The position numbers were made by a program, and so were the translations under genes. A stretch of DNA of 64,000 nt from contig JAVUNC010000004.1 of NCBI GenBank assembly GCA_032173965.1, forward strand, positions 61,233,501 through 61,297,500. Direction: 5' to 3'. Positions 40,095 to 52,459 of this stretch are shown here, piece by piece. How positions within the stretch are numbered: the stretch's first letter is position 1; every line of letters begins with the position of its first letter. The DNA comes from Sitta carolinensis (lineage: Eukaryota; Chordata; Aves; Passeriformes; Sittidae). The notes below the pieces were generated by a model. That model saw nothing but the letters and a program-made list of their open reading frames with translations, did not search any database and was not told the origin of the DNA.

Positions 40095-43000
40095 CAAGGC
40101 CAGAGACATGGCAGTAGCCTTCAGGGGCTGTGCACTCCTGCATTTCAAAGGGGCTTGCACAGCACCTGATGGTGAAGCTTGGGTGGGATGCAGGCACAGC
40201 CATGGCTTGGCTGGACCACTCTGGCTTAGCCTGGGGGGCATCCTGCACTGAAGGATGCTTGGTCTACTGGAATTGCTGCGTCTCCTCCCTGTGCTCAAAG
40301 TCAATGTATTTGCTGAGAGATCAAAATGTCTGTATTATCTGTTTACACTACCTCAAATCATAGAAATGGGAGGGAGAAATGGCAGCATAGACTCGAGAGG
40401 AAGTGGAAACGGGTGCCCAGCCCCTTCTCCTTGCATGGCAATCTCAAAGAGCAGTGACTGAAGCCTGTTTCAGAGCAAGGGGCCATGTGGCCAGTCTTCA
40501 GCATTTCTCCTGGAAATACTCGATAGCTACTGAGCAGTTCCTTCCTCCCCTGTGGCTGTGAACCTGTATTTTCTAGCAGAGAAAATCTGATGTTTCGGGC
40601 CCAAACATCAGTTTGAATGTTTATATCTCAGTGGCTTAGCTGGGTAGCTCTTTTTTCATCTCTACACATGCTATCACACCCCAGAGCCCTTCAATGCCTG
40701 TGTACAGGGCACCCTCGACATGCTCTTCTTCCTCATGTGCCGTGAATTCACAGGAGAAGAATCTGTACTGCAATTTTACAGAGAAAAGTATGCAGCCCTA
40801 ATAAAAACTGTCCCGCAGTTCTGTGGCAGCATTTATTTCAATACCCACATGACTCAACCAATGATGTTCAGTGCTATTATAGAAATTCCAGGCCTCAGAG
40901 AAATCCACTTAGGGATGTTACATCCCTCAGACCGGCACAGAGGAGAAGTATTTCATTAAAAGACAAACAAGGTTTCTTGAACCATACCAGCCTTTATCCT
41001 ACAGGAGTCTTCAATATCAGAGTGAATCCCACAGGTATCTGGCATCTACCAAACGCCATTGAACATGTCTTCTCATTTTTCCTTGGTGTTATCATTAGAC
41101 TGGCCAAATTATTTTCACAGTAATCCCAAATTGCCAAAAAAAAGTCACTCTTACAACTCTGCTTCTATAGGTTAAGCTCACATTAACAAATGGAGTTTAG
41201 GACTACTGCAAAGTGCACTTCTTTAGGTAGCTTTTGTTGATATGTAAAACTATTAGAATCAGAAACCATTTGAATATATTTTTTTAGATCCAGTCCTTCT
41301 TATTAATATGCATAATTTGAAGCATCTAGTTCCAAGTCTGAGACAGATACATATATTGGCATTTGCAGAGATCTTTCTGGATTATTCTCCCTCTCTCCTA
41401 TTATTATGATAATCGCTATTTGTATAAAAACATTTTGGATCAAATATCACTTATTTCATACATGATATGCAGGAAGTTCAGTTTTCTAGGATTTATTTCC
41501 TCTATGGGGCATATATAACAGAGACAAGTTCATTGAAGCAGAAGCATGGAGTTCAAATAAATATTAGAATTCACTTCATTAATTAGTGCCTGAATTAAAA
41601 TCTCTTTGCTATCATTTCTTTAGAGAAAGTGATGGTCTTAGAAAGCAGACTAAGCTCGTTTAAATAAAGTATTTCTCACTGTCAAAACCCTATTGCCTAG
41701 AATTCATCTAAATATTCTAAATATACACCCAAAATCATATAAATATATATTTATCTTAATCTTAGGATAAAACTTTGTGTAACAAAATTCCTCATCAAAA
41801 TACTAATGGTGAGTTTGGCCTTTCATTTCACTTATCTAATTGACAGTTATTTATTTGCTGCTTGGGAGAATTCCTTTCCATCTCTTTTGCTTCTGTCTGC
41901 TTTTGAAGGAGGTAGAGAGGACACCCTGCCACTGAAGGTGGGTCATGGATGTGGCTCTTCCATCCACTAACAAAGCAAGATCCATCTTTATTTCCTTTCC
42001 CCAGTGAGTCTGGCAGATCGATGGTTGCATACTCAGTCCTCTGTCCCTCTGCTGCTGTTCCTGGCTTGGCTTAAACACAGCAATAAAAAACCAAACCAAA
42101 ACCCCCCAAACAAAACACTTACAACTGCAAAAGACTTGCTCATTCTTGCTGCAAAAAAAGTTTCTTTTCATATACATTTTAGTGAGTTTCCAGCTCTGGT
42201 TTTAAATGCTTCCAGCACTTAAAAGAGAGCAACTTTCACTGTTCCTCCTGGGAGGCCATTCCCCAGCCCAATAAATCTCACTCCCAAGAAATCTCTTTTA
42301 CACATCCCCTCCTGTGCCTACAGCATTTTCTCAATCTTGGCCTATCATGAGTGGAACAAATATCTTTTTCCCCACAGAGTTTATATAATAGCACAATAAA
42401 ATTGCAAAATCTGTGTGTTCCACTGAGTTACTTCCACTCACCAGAAATTTATGGGATAACAACTTCAGTGTTGCCAGCGAGACATAATTTCAAATTTCAA
42501 TAAATTATAAAATTTCTACTGAAATGCAAAGCCATCCAAAACAGACAGTTTTATTACAAACTTCATAGAAGACGTAGGAAAAGAAGCATGGAAAATCTTT
42601 AAACTGCTGACACCAAGTTAAAGTCTGATGGGTTGTTGTCCCCCTGACTTCAGCAGACTAGTTACAGATATCTTGCCAGCACTCACTCTGTACTCTGTGA
42701 TGTTTTCTTTCCCTTTTTGAAAAGACCAGCAACTGAGTTATTTTAGAAATCATAAAAAGAAATGCTATGGTTGCATTTCACTTAACCCAGCTTGAATTAG
42801 AAGTGATTTCAAAGTAATGCCCTAGCTGCTGTTAGGCAATTGCCTTGCTATTTGGGACAGTGTGCCATCTTCCCTCACCCAAGGATAGGCAAACCTGTGG
42901 AACTGCCTGGCAGTTCCTCCACAGCAGGAACTGAGTGAAAGGAAAACCCTACAGGATTACACACACAGTCACCAGTTTGCCATAGGAAGATCCCGTTAGG

Positions 43001-46000
43001 CAAATCCCAAGAAGACCAGCTAAACATGAGAAAGCTCTGAAAATTACTGCCTCATTTTTGGGGAAATCTTTCCTAAAAATGATTATTGCTATTTGTAGAT
43101 CAAAAGCCATTGTTTATCTCAACTTCCAAAGAAAGGCGTAATTCATAGCAGATGTGTCTCCGAACAAATAATAGCTGAATGGCAGACTTTTTTTTAATTT
43201 GCTATTCACTAAAATAAACATGATGTGCAATTTGCCATTCAGTTTTGTTTGCAGGAAGGCGTTACAGGAAGGCACCATGATTTTTAAAAAATATTAAGGG
43301 CTCAAAAGTCAGACAGCTGGAAGAAAGATTCCATGCTCCTGGGGAGGTGTACTTCTCTCTCTTGGCTCACTCCTAAGGCTATAGAGTAGAGAGTCAGAAA
43401 CACAGGCAGAGGTACCTATAAACCTAAGTAACAAAGGCAGTTTTGCCATGCTTCATCCTTGGGGCTGGAGCATTTCTTATCAAGGTTTGGGATGTCCACT
43501 AATCCCTGATCGATTACACTGGCTCTGGCTGTGTAAGCAAAATAATGCATTTCAAATCCAAGCCTCCTGAGCTTCCCAAAACAGCTTTAAATCAGAATAA
43601 AAATTCGAATTATATCTTGCAGACTCTGCCTTTTTGTGCTACGCCTTGGTATCACTCATCTTTTTTCAGATAAAAAAGTCACAGTTTTGTTGGTGGTTTG
43701 AACCACTAACATTTGCTGGCAGCCCTGACACTGGGCAAGAGAGGAATTAAATTAAAAAGTGGCAAGCAGATGACTGCTAATTATCCTTTCACTCACAAAG
43801 TTCAAATATAGCTGCCTGTGTTTAAGCACAAAGAAGGTCTGCAATTAGGGCACATTCAATTGCAAATGCACTACAACCCCCCTTTACTGTGCTTGCAGGT
43901 GATGCAAAACAATACCTCAATACCAATTCTACTTAGTGGCTGTAATTTTCTTCAGTAATGAGTGTATTAGTCACAGATATATCTTAAAAGCTGTGATTCT
44001 ACCCCTAAAAACAAGCAAACACACATGCTCTGGAGGCAGAGCTTTGCTCAACATGCTCTTTACAGCCTGGTCCTTCTATGATATATTCAACATCCTTATT
44101 CTGTCAAGAAAGCATTGGCACCTTTTGATATCAAATAATTTATAAAGGCATCTGGCAGTGGTTACCCTTGCCTTGGAAGGGTGTACAATTGATGGACAGG
44201 ATCCCTTCGGATAATCACATTTCTGTGGTGGGGAAATTATGGCACTTCTCTGCTGCTTTAATTCCTCTTCCTGATCCCCAAAGAAGAAAAAAACCCTACA
44301 CCAAATACCTGTATGCTGAAAAGTTATAGAAACTTCAGCTAATTTTTTTAAGCGACAATTTACCATTTTCAAATTTTTGTCAGGTATTTCTCCTGAAAAT
44401 TAAGAAATATGGCTGAAGTAATTTCTACAGAAGAAATATGCCTGGGATCATTTCTACAGAAAAAAGAAAAAGTTGCTTTTCACAAAACTCATATTTTATT
44501 GGGAAAAATTGTATTCAAAGAAACTTAAGCTATCTTATTAACTTTAAATAAAGTAAAGATGATGCCAGAGTTCTTATTTTCTGATCCTTGCCACTGCACT
44601 AAGCTTTATCTAAGAAAGGCTCTGAAGCACTTCTCCTGCATTCGTAATACTCAGCAACCCTTTCTTTTAGAATTTTTAGATCTTTTACCCTTTCCCAATG
44701 AATTCTTAACACTGAAGGAATGCCTGCTTGGCCTGTACAAATTCTGTCCTTCATCTCTCTATGACAGACAGAAAATAAACTTACTATCTATTTTCCTGAT
44801 GTTATTAATTTCAGGCAATATTATTTTATAAACTTAATGTCATTAATTGCAGGTTCCTGGTCCCTTCACGTCTCAGTGCATTAGACTCAAAGGGGAAGGA
44901 AACAACCACCTCATGTGTACCTAACCAGACCTTAACAGAGGATCACTAAAAGTGATGTGCAGGCTATCAACACAACATAAATGACATTAACTGGGAGCTA
45001 TGGAGAATGCAGAAAAGAAGTTAGTAGGCAAGAGGGGAGTGTAAGACTGGGCAGAATGTGAAAGGAAGAAAGAGATGGAAAGGAAGAAAGACTATTTCCA
45101 GTACAATTTGGAAAGGAGCAACCTGGTAAAAGTGCCAAAGCAGAGCTACCGACTAATGCAGCCATCTGGGGGAAATAGCGTGTGGTGCTGGGCAACTGGG
45201 CAAATTCCCCAAGTGGGAGCCACCACAATTTTTGTGTGAGACTGAAGTCATGCCTGAAGTTGAAGGGAAACAAAAAGCAACTGCTTCTAGTGGGAGTCCA
45301 CTCTCTCTGAACAAATTTTCTTCTGGATACTGTAAATTGTGCAAATGTTAGAAAACATGTGCCAGGATTCAAAACACATATTTAATTCAAAATAACTGCT
45401 AAATGATACGTTTTCTGGAAAAAATAGTAAAAAATATTATAGTTATTTTGAAAATATTTCTTTTTTTTTTTATTTTATCTCTTGTGATGTGTCACCACCC
45501 TGCCATCTGTGGTTGAATGCTTCCTCTTGCACATTTCACTCCCTGCCCCGCACTGTTAGGTGCTGCATTTCTCTGAATAGAGCCAAGCATCAGAAACGTG
45601 AAGGAAAATGCAGGATGTGTCAGAAACGTGTAACAAATATGGGAGCAATGGGAGAGGGTACAAAAGTGTCTCATCTCCAAGGGATGCAGTGGGTTAAGCT
45701 GCTCTTTAGCTCCTCTGCAGAGCAAGCACAGCGGCTTTGCGGCTTCAGGCTGCATTAGAGCAGGGCCAGCACTTCTGAGCCCGCTAGACTAAGTACTTGA
45801 TACTGATAAAATTTACTAACGTTTCACTCTTTCAAAAGGCAAAAATCGTGACAGCATCAAAGGCACTAGCAGAATTTATACAACACACCATCTGAGGAGT
45901 CCAGTTCTGCATCAAAACCTCCCCATGGGGAACAAGTTTGCTCAGCTCACCACCAAGGGTAGTATCGGGTGCCTACAAACTGCTTTCATTTCAGGAAGAT

Positions 46001-48854
46001 CCAGTGCTTTCCACCTGCATGAAGAGCAGGGATAGCCCTTGTTGTGGGGGGGGTTTAAGACTGACAGTTTCAAAGATCAAGTGAGAAGTGAATGACCACT
46101 GAAGTCAGGATTTTCTATTTTCTTCTGGGTATTTTTCCTTTTGCGCCACTCAGTTGGTACCTGAGGAAAATTAATTTCTGCATTTGTTGAAAGTAGCAAC
46201 ACGCTAGGGGAAAGGAAGAAAAATAAAAGGTTGTCACTAAAAATATGTTTGCTTTAAGACAAAATACATTCAATAAGAGTTAGTAAAAATTCAGAAACAT
46301 AACTAATACTGGCGTTATTGAAAGCTGAAATCTTACAGGATTTCTGGCACTGAAAAAATTCTGATTTCAAAAAGCCTAAATTAATAATAAAAAAATGTAA
46401 ATTCTTCACAAACCTTTAAAAAACCTGCTAATTCTCCCCAGTCTTTTGACCATAAGTTGTGTCTTCTTTTTCAGGAAACAATGGCAAAAAGAGAAGGACA
46501 AGCAGGAGTGTGGTGGGGAAGAAAGATATATTATTTATGCTAATGGTGGGTCTGGCTAATGAAACATTCAGGTTTCAAAACCAAAACAAAAGCTTCTTTT
46601 GAACGAGTTGCTTACATTCACTAAGAGAAAAAGAAAAATTTTTCTTCGGCTACTCTTTGAATCACTTCTTCAGCCTTCATACTTGACATGAGGTCTGATA
46701 ATAAATGGTTACTTGATAGAAGCCACAGAGCAGCAGGAAGTGCTAAATGCCAAAGGGCCTTGAGAAACTAAAACACACTCAGCAGCAAACCACTGAGCAG
46801 ACCTCACCATCAGCTACTGGTCTAGCTGCTGCAAAACCTGCATTAAATCCTGTGCTGCAGTTGTTTAGAGTTAAATTTCTACTTAACCAACCATGAAGAT
46901 TCTCATTACATGTAGAATTAATTTTATTTTTATTAGCCTGAGCCCAAGTCTGAATATATTATTGTAAAATTTTGTCTCAGAAACGGTGTCATGTGTGAAT
47001 GACCTGTAGAACACATGGTTTATATTTGTAAACCATGGTATTCCCAAGGTTTCCCCTTTCATGCCTAATCAGGTTAGGCTAATAACAAGAGCCTACCCCA
47101 GATATTCTGCAAGAGTTGGTGGGGAATAATGTCTTTTAGTCCAGTATAAAACAAACAGGTTCTTATTTTGCATATATTTTGGTATAAACTCAGATTAAAA
47201 GTCTCTGATTATATTCTGACACACCCTTCTCTACAGGCACATCTATTTTATAATTTAAACTGTTTTTCAGGCAGACTTAAACTTTGCATGCGTACTCAGT
47301 ACAAATGATTCCTAGATTTTTCCTCAGCATCATTCTGAAACTACAAGTTATGTTGTAAGGTTGACCAGGACAGGATTTAACATTACGGGATGATGGCCTA
47401 AATAGGTTTTTATATAGTAGATGCTTCATTTCTATAAGCATAAGTCAAATTTCATTTGGTTATGCTTGCTGCCTCTTCCTGATAGTTTAAATTTTAAAAT
47501 TGATGTAAGAATTTTAAGAAATTAAGACGGAATGTACTAACTCTTGTAAATAACACAGTCATGCTGAGTCAAGTTTCTAAATCCTTCCAAATTATTATTT
47601 CTCTTAATTTCTACTATAGATTTCTACCAAAAATTGTCTGCCTTGGGCTTCTTGCAAAATTCTGTATTTCAATTTATGTTGTAAACAAGTCCTCCTTAAT
47701 ATGATGGAGAATCCTATTTTCCCATAACTCCCATATTTCCATGAAATGTACCAAAATCAGCTGATTCATATATGGTGTTCTCGCACAGCATGAATACTCT
47801 CCCTCATCAACCCCATTTTAGGACTGAAAAACAGCATTTTTTTAACTCCCAGAGAGCGTGGTGGGACTCTTGCTTTGTGTATATGGAAACTGGAATCTGT
47901 TGTTATTTGGGGAAATACAAGTGCAGAAGGAAATACTGGCACACATTAACAGCTACCTATATACCCCCGAAAATTTACCTTTACCCCTAGATTCTACACT
48001 CCCAGATAATCAGGTCAATGTCTAGAGCATATTCTGGCATTCACCCTTTCGAGATTCTCAAATACCTTCAGTTGTCAAAAATGTGTCCTTTGCTTCAACC
48101 AGAGAATTTGTTCAATTAAAAGAGAAGCTGACATTTGTTAAGTTTGCAAAGTGGGGTACTCTAATCATGAAAAACTTAAATAATTCAAAAAATCATCAGT
48201 CTTCCTCTCATATAACAACAGTCACTCTGATTCTCTGATTACTACATGAAAGATTCCCCTGTTCTTCACTTAACTGGGAGATTTTAAGCAATCTTTTCAT
48301 CCACCCTACTTTGGAGTCAGCAGCAGATGGCATCATAGATATCGCTCATTATAATTTTGAATAAATTAACCCACAAAAGTACCCAAAATCATCCTGGGTT
48401 GTACAAGTTTTGAGACACGACTGCCATTTGCACTCAGACTTTAATATTCTTCTGCAACCCAGCATCTGGGCTATAGCCTGAGGTACTGATGAATTGCTGT
48501 CTGAATTCTTAGGTAGGTTTGTCTGTCTGTTGTCAGAAGGGCTCAAAGGAATGGAAAGATGCGTGAGCAGCTCATCTCTCCACCTGAAAGGCGCATTTCT
48601 TACTAATGGAACAAATTATCCGAAACTTCTTGCTGCCAAAGAGCGAGACCTCAAGAGGAACTGCAACAATAGGAGAGCGTCAATCCCAGGGCTGAGAGAT
48701 GGGTGGTTTTCTGATCTGAGCAGTCAGGTTCCCTTTTCACCAAGAGGTACCTCACCACAGACCTCACTGCCTACGGAACAAAGTGCAAGGCTGTACAACA
48801 AAACCCACAACACTAAAAAGAGAGCGAAGTGGAAATTGTCTGCACGGACATGCA
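40095..48854. other. Non-coding DNA, presumed PHACTR2 intron
   Basis: No supported exon or RNA gene. It holds short A/C-rich simple sequence near 42087-42120, T-runs near 45463-45475 and a G-run near 46047-46054. The stretch at 43080-43260 is AT-rich with TAAT-type motifs and might be conserved, which cannot be tested here. Confidence 0.5.
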
Positions 48855-48990
48855 GATAAAGAGCGGGCACCGCAGCAGCGGAGATCGGTGCCTGCGGGCT
48901 GTCACAGAGAACACTGCCGCTGCTGCGCCATCGGATGTGATGTGAAACAGCTCCTCTTCCACCCTGCAGCCCAGGAGCTGCAGCTCATGC
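48855..48990. other. Small GC-rich patch
   Basis: A short CpG-containing stretch (CACCGCAGCAGCGG, CTGCCGCTGCTGCGCC) in AT-rich DNA. No donor site or coding frame stands out. It may be a minor regulatory element or chance. Confidence 0.25.
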
Positions 48991-51900
48991 TGAGAGCTAC
49001 CTGCAGCCCCACAGCCACCAAATCTAGGTTATGGATGAGTTCTGGGAAAACATTTGAACAGGGTCTTTTTTTTCAGTTGCAGTTCAGTTCCCATCTGCGT
49101 TGGACACATCAAGAAACTCGATTAACTTGATCCATCTTTAAGGTGGGTTTAAATCTAGTCGCTAAACATGGAAGACTGCTTAAAGGTATGTAATTCAAGG
49201 AGGCTTCTGCAAATGGCCATGGTGTTGGCCTGAAATTTTAGAAGAGTATGTTTTTCTTCACCATCTCTTTCAGAGGGTCTGACAAACCAGCCAGTTGTCA
49301 GCTGGGGCATACCACAACGTTGAAGTGATGCACAAGGTATGCCTGCCTTTGCTAACATTATACTTTTTCAGGGTCTATATCAAAATTCTAGATCATGCCA
49401 CCTATATTTGTGATGAGTATCACTTTATTCCTCCTAGGGGTTTACCACAAATAAAAAAGCCTGACAAAACAGTGGATGAGGGGATAGCACAGAAAGAGAA
49501 ATGAAGTCATCTCCAGACACTAGCACTAAAAGAAAAAGTCAGCTTTAAGAAGAAAATCCTGAAAATGTATTGTCCTCACATACTGGATGGCAGCTAATGA
49601 AGTGAGATTCTGTAAAGTGATACCAGGAAGTTGCTTCTGTCAGTGTGTAAGAACAGCAGAAGAAGGAGTGGGGGTAAGAAAGCACAGACAGCATAAATGG
49701 GGGGGGCCACTGGGCCGGCCTCACTGCACTATCAAGATACATACAGTACTGGCCTAGAATAACAAACAGATGCATTTTATGAACCACTGCCAAGCTGCTT
49801 TAAAAAAAAAGCTGTTATATTTCCCCTAGCTAGAATGGTCTCTAAAAATATTGCCTTTTAATAGATCCTGCATTGAGAATGGTGGATCAGAAGGTGGTAA
49901 AATAAATAACAGTGTGAACCTCTACAGGGGTACCAACCCATCACTGAAGGAGTGTGAGGAGACAGCATCTTCTCAGCACAACTCATGTCAGGTTCTAGAA
50001 AATGGAAACAAACATGCAACAGAAGCTGCCAACAGTTGAAAGTGACTCAGTCTTGGAACAGGTGCAAAACAAACATTTTGCAGGTTATTTGAAATGCAAA
50101 TTGTCCTTCTATACATGCAGCTGTTGGAGCACAGGTAACATCTGATGTAAATGAGTCACCTACTTTAATCAAATAGTATGGGTAGAGAAAAAGGTAGAAG
50201 CAAAAATAATGACTCATATTGTTTCTTCACATTTCTGTCTCCATTACAGTTATTCTCCAGGTTAGTAGGGAATGAAAAAGCAGGTTATTTTAATGGCACC
50301 TCAGTATAAAACCAGTTCTCTAATCACCATATTAAAAATTAAACAGCTTTGCATCTTTAATGCATACTTTCCTCTTTGAAGACGGAATCAACAGTTGTGT
50401 GGCCATATTTAAGTATTTTTGTTGTGTCCAATGAGCAGCTGGAAAAAAGATACAGGAAGCAGCATGGGAGAAAATATAGAATTAAAGAAAATATCACCAA
50501 AAAGAAACCCCAAAAAAACCCCAAAGAAACCAACACTTATTCCTTACTGGCAGGAAGCACATCCTCAAAATTAAAATAAAAAGTCAAGTCAGACAACAGG
50601 CATGCTAAAATATCTTGTGTAAGAAGCTACAAATAACAGCAGATCTTTGAAAGTGCTGTCATTTTACCTCCACTAGATTTCCCAGTCTCTCACAATGAGC
50701 CCAGCTCATTGTCAGTAGTCTTTGTACTTAAGCCACCAACCAACACAGTCTATATTGATATGTTCTCAATCTTGTCAGTCTCTGTGGGGATCCCTCTGGA
50801 TTCAGGGTGTGTCACGTCCAGTCACAGAGCATTGCTCATGCAGTACCCTCCAGGCAGTGCTGAAATACACCTTACACCTGAAAGTAGTCCTTTCTGAAGT
50901 ATAGAACCTCCTCCCTGTCCCAAATGTCCTCCTCTGTAAGTTTTCAGTAGACACAGAAAATGATACAGAAAATGTCATGGAGTTGTTTTTGCTAGCAGCC
51001 TCTGGCCCCATAAACTGAATCTACTTGCTCCTATGTGACTAAGCAAGTTTTCATTCCCTCTCTCCTAAGCAGGCAGGCATAGCTGTATACTTGATCTTCC
51101 CCAAGCAAATGTTCTGCTTCACCTTAAGATTCCCTGAGGGATAAACATAAAAGAACACTTTGGTCCATTGCAGACCCAGCCACACACTGCACTATCTTGA
51201 GCTGCAGCAGAGGAGGTCCCTCAGTGCACTCTTGAGCTTCCCCTGATGGTGTTTCATGGGAACATCTGTGCAGTAGTGTGTGAGTGCATCCAAAATACCC
51301 ACATTGCCAGGCTGCATGTGCCTACAGACTTCCAGTCAACAGTGTAAGGCTGATTTGCAACTGGGCAAGTAGACATTTTCAAAATGTGCTCAGCCCTACA
51401 GATACCAGAATTACATTTTCCTTAATGCACTACCTCAAGAGACAGACTGAGTAAAGCACAGCCCAGCCACTTTGGTGACTTTCAAGTATCTGCACTTTAA
51501 ACTAGGAACCTCACTTCCTCTCATTTTATACAGCAAAACTTCTCCAAATCCTGCATGAAGCCTACTCTGTCCCAAAGGGCCAGCTTCCACCCCCAGGCAT
51601 TCTGTGTGCACTTGCAGGGATTGACTCCTGAAGGAAGATGGTGGGATTTTGACTTACACATCAGTTTTTCTCACCTATTAAAATCCTGAAGCAGATACAA
51701 GGGCATGAGGTAAAATTCTGACATGCAGTTGAAGTGTAATGTGTGAAGCAGCAAATGAGGAGTTTTGATGACCTGGCAATAGACTCTGAAGCTTTCCTGG
51801 GACTTTTCTGCCCTTGCATTCAGAAGTGCTTTTGCAAACGGGTGCATAGCCATGATACTACCAGGATTCATTCATTCATTTGTGCAAACATGAGTATAAA

Positions 51901-52029
51901 AAGCCTGGAACTCTCCAAACATCAAGGAGAAGATCAAGCACCACGTACCCCAGAAATCCACACCACCGGCCACCGAGAGAAGACAAGTCCTACGTCTGGG
52001 AGAGCAGGACAGGGTATCGGCGAGGATGT
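48991..52029. other. Non-coding DNA at the 5' end of the presumed PHACTR2 intron 1
   Basis: No exon, RNA gene or transposon is recognised. Its right end merges into the GC-rich donor side of the PHACTR2 island. Confidence 0.5.
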
Positions 52030-52080
52030 CTTTTCCCAGATTCCCAAATTCAGCTCGGCTCCGAGGTCTCGGACACAAGG

Positions 52081-52120
52081 ACCCTTCCCTTTCTCCCTCC
52101 CTCCTCCCTCCCTCCCCCTT
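52081..52120 (-). repeat. G-rich tract just inside presumed PHACTR2 intron 1 (G-quadruplex potential)
   Basis: The plus strand is almost pure pyrimidine with repeated CCCTC units. Read on the minus strand, it puts seven separate runs of three or more G within about 40 bases, starting four bases after the splice-donor GT. Short one- to four-base spacers satisfy the usual G-quadruplex pattern. Confidence 0.7.
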
Positions 52121-52122
52121 AC

Positions 52123-52267
52123 CTGAGCCGCCCACGTTGGACCGAAGCAGGCAGGCCCTCCGGGAGGAGGAGAAGGAGGAGATGTCGCTTTGGGAGCGGC
52201 CGCGGGGACCGGGCAAGGACCAGACGGGCAGCGATGCTGTCCCGCTGCTCCCTGGCCTCTCAGCCAT
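52123..52267 (-). CDS. PHACTR2: Predicted PHACTR2 first coding exon (phosphatase and actin regulator 2)
   Basis: PHACTR proteins bind protein phosphatase 1 and G-actin through RPEL repeats; this exon would supply only the N-terminus. On the minus strand an ATG at 52267 with a good context (ACG before, G after) opens 48 codons plus one base. It ends at a consensus donor CTCAG|GTAAGG (GT at 52122-52121). The split codon follows Gly-Gly-Ser and leaves a single G, which fits the human junction where a first exon ending in Ser is followed by Val-Asp-Gly-Leu-Asp. Residues 22-28 are RGRSQSD. That motif occurs, as I remember it, near the N-terminus of human PHACTR3, and PHACTR1 has the similar RVRSKSD. 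Gene order (divergent from FUCA2) is as expected. The human PHACTR2 isoforms I recall start differently, so this may be an alternative first exon. No downstream PHACTR2 exon was found in the window, so the gene name rests on motif, phase and synteny. Confidence 0.65.
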
Positions 52268-52459
52268 CGTCGACAGAGAGCCGAGAAGGGCAGGGAGGAG
52301 AGAAGAGGAGGGAGAGAGGCGGCGAGGGAGGGGACAGGGAAAGTTTGCAGAGGAAGAGCCGCCCCTCTCCTCCGACCGCCCCGCCGGGACGCCGGCGGCG
52401 ATTTCGGGTCTCTGGGAACATAAATTTTGTCTCTGCACAGGAGCAAAGCGAAGTGGGGG

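Larger units (their letters stand above)
52030..52450 (-). promoter_or_regulatory. PHACTR2: CpG island over the predicted PHACTR2 first exon
   Basis: GC-rich, CpG-dense block in an AT-rich surrounding. It contains the predicted exon and, upstream on the minus strand, a GC box (CCGCCCCGCC at 52376-52385) plus further GC-rich sequence. A minus-strand promoter here fits the exon and donor orientation. Several long overlapping open frames on both strands come from the scarcity of stop codons in GC-rich DNA. Confidence 0.65.

Noticed and set aside
40355..40400. ATCATAGAAATGGGAGGG, resembling an inverted CR1 end
   Set aside because: The match stops after about 15 bases; likely chance.
40720..40959. 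79-codon plus-strand open frame considered as a pseudogene
   Set aside because: No family recognised and no frame-disrupted homology nearby.
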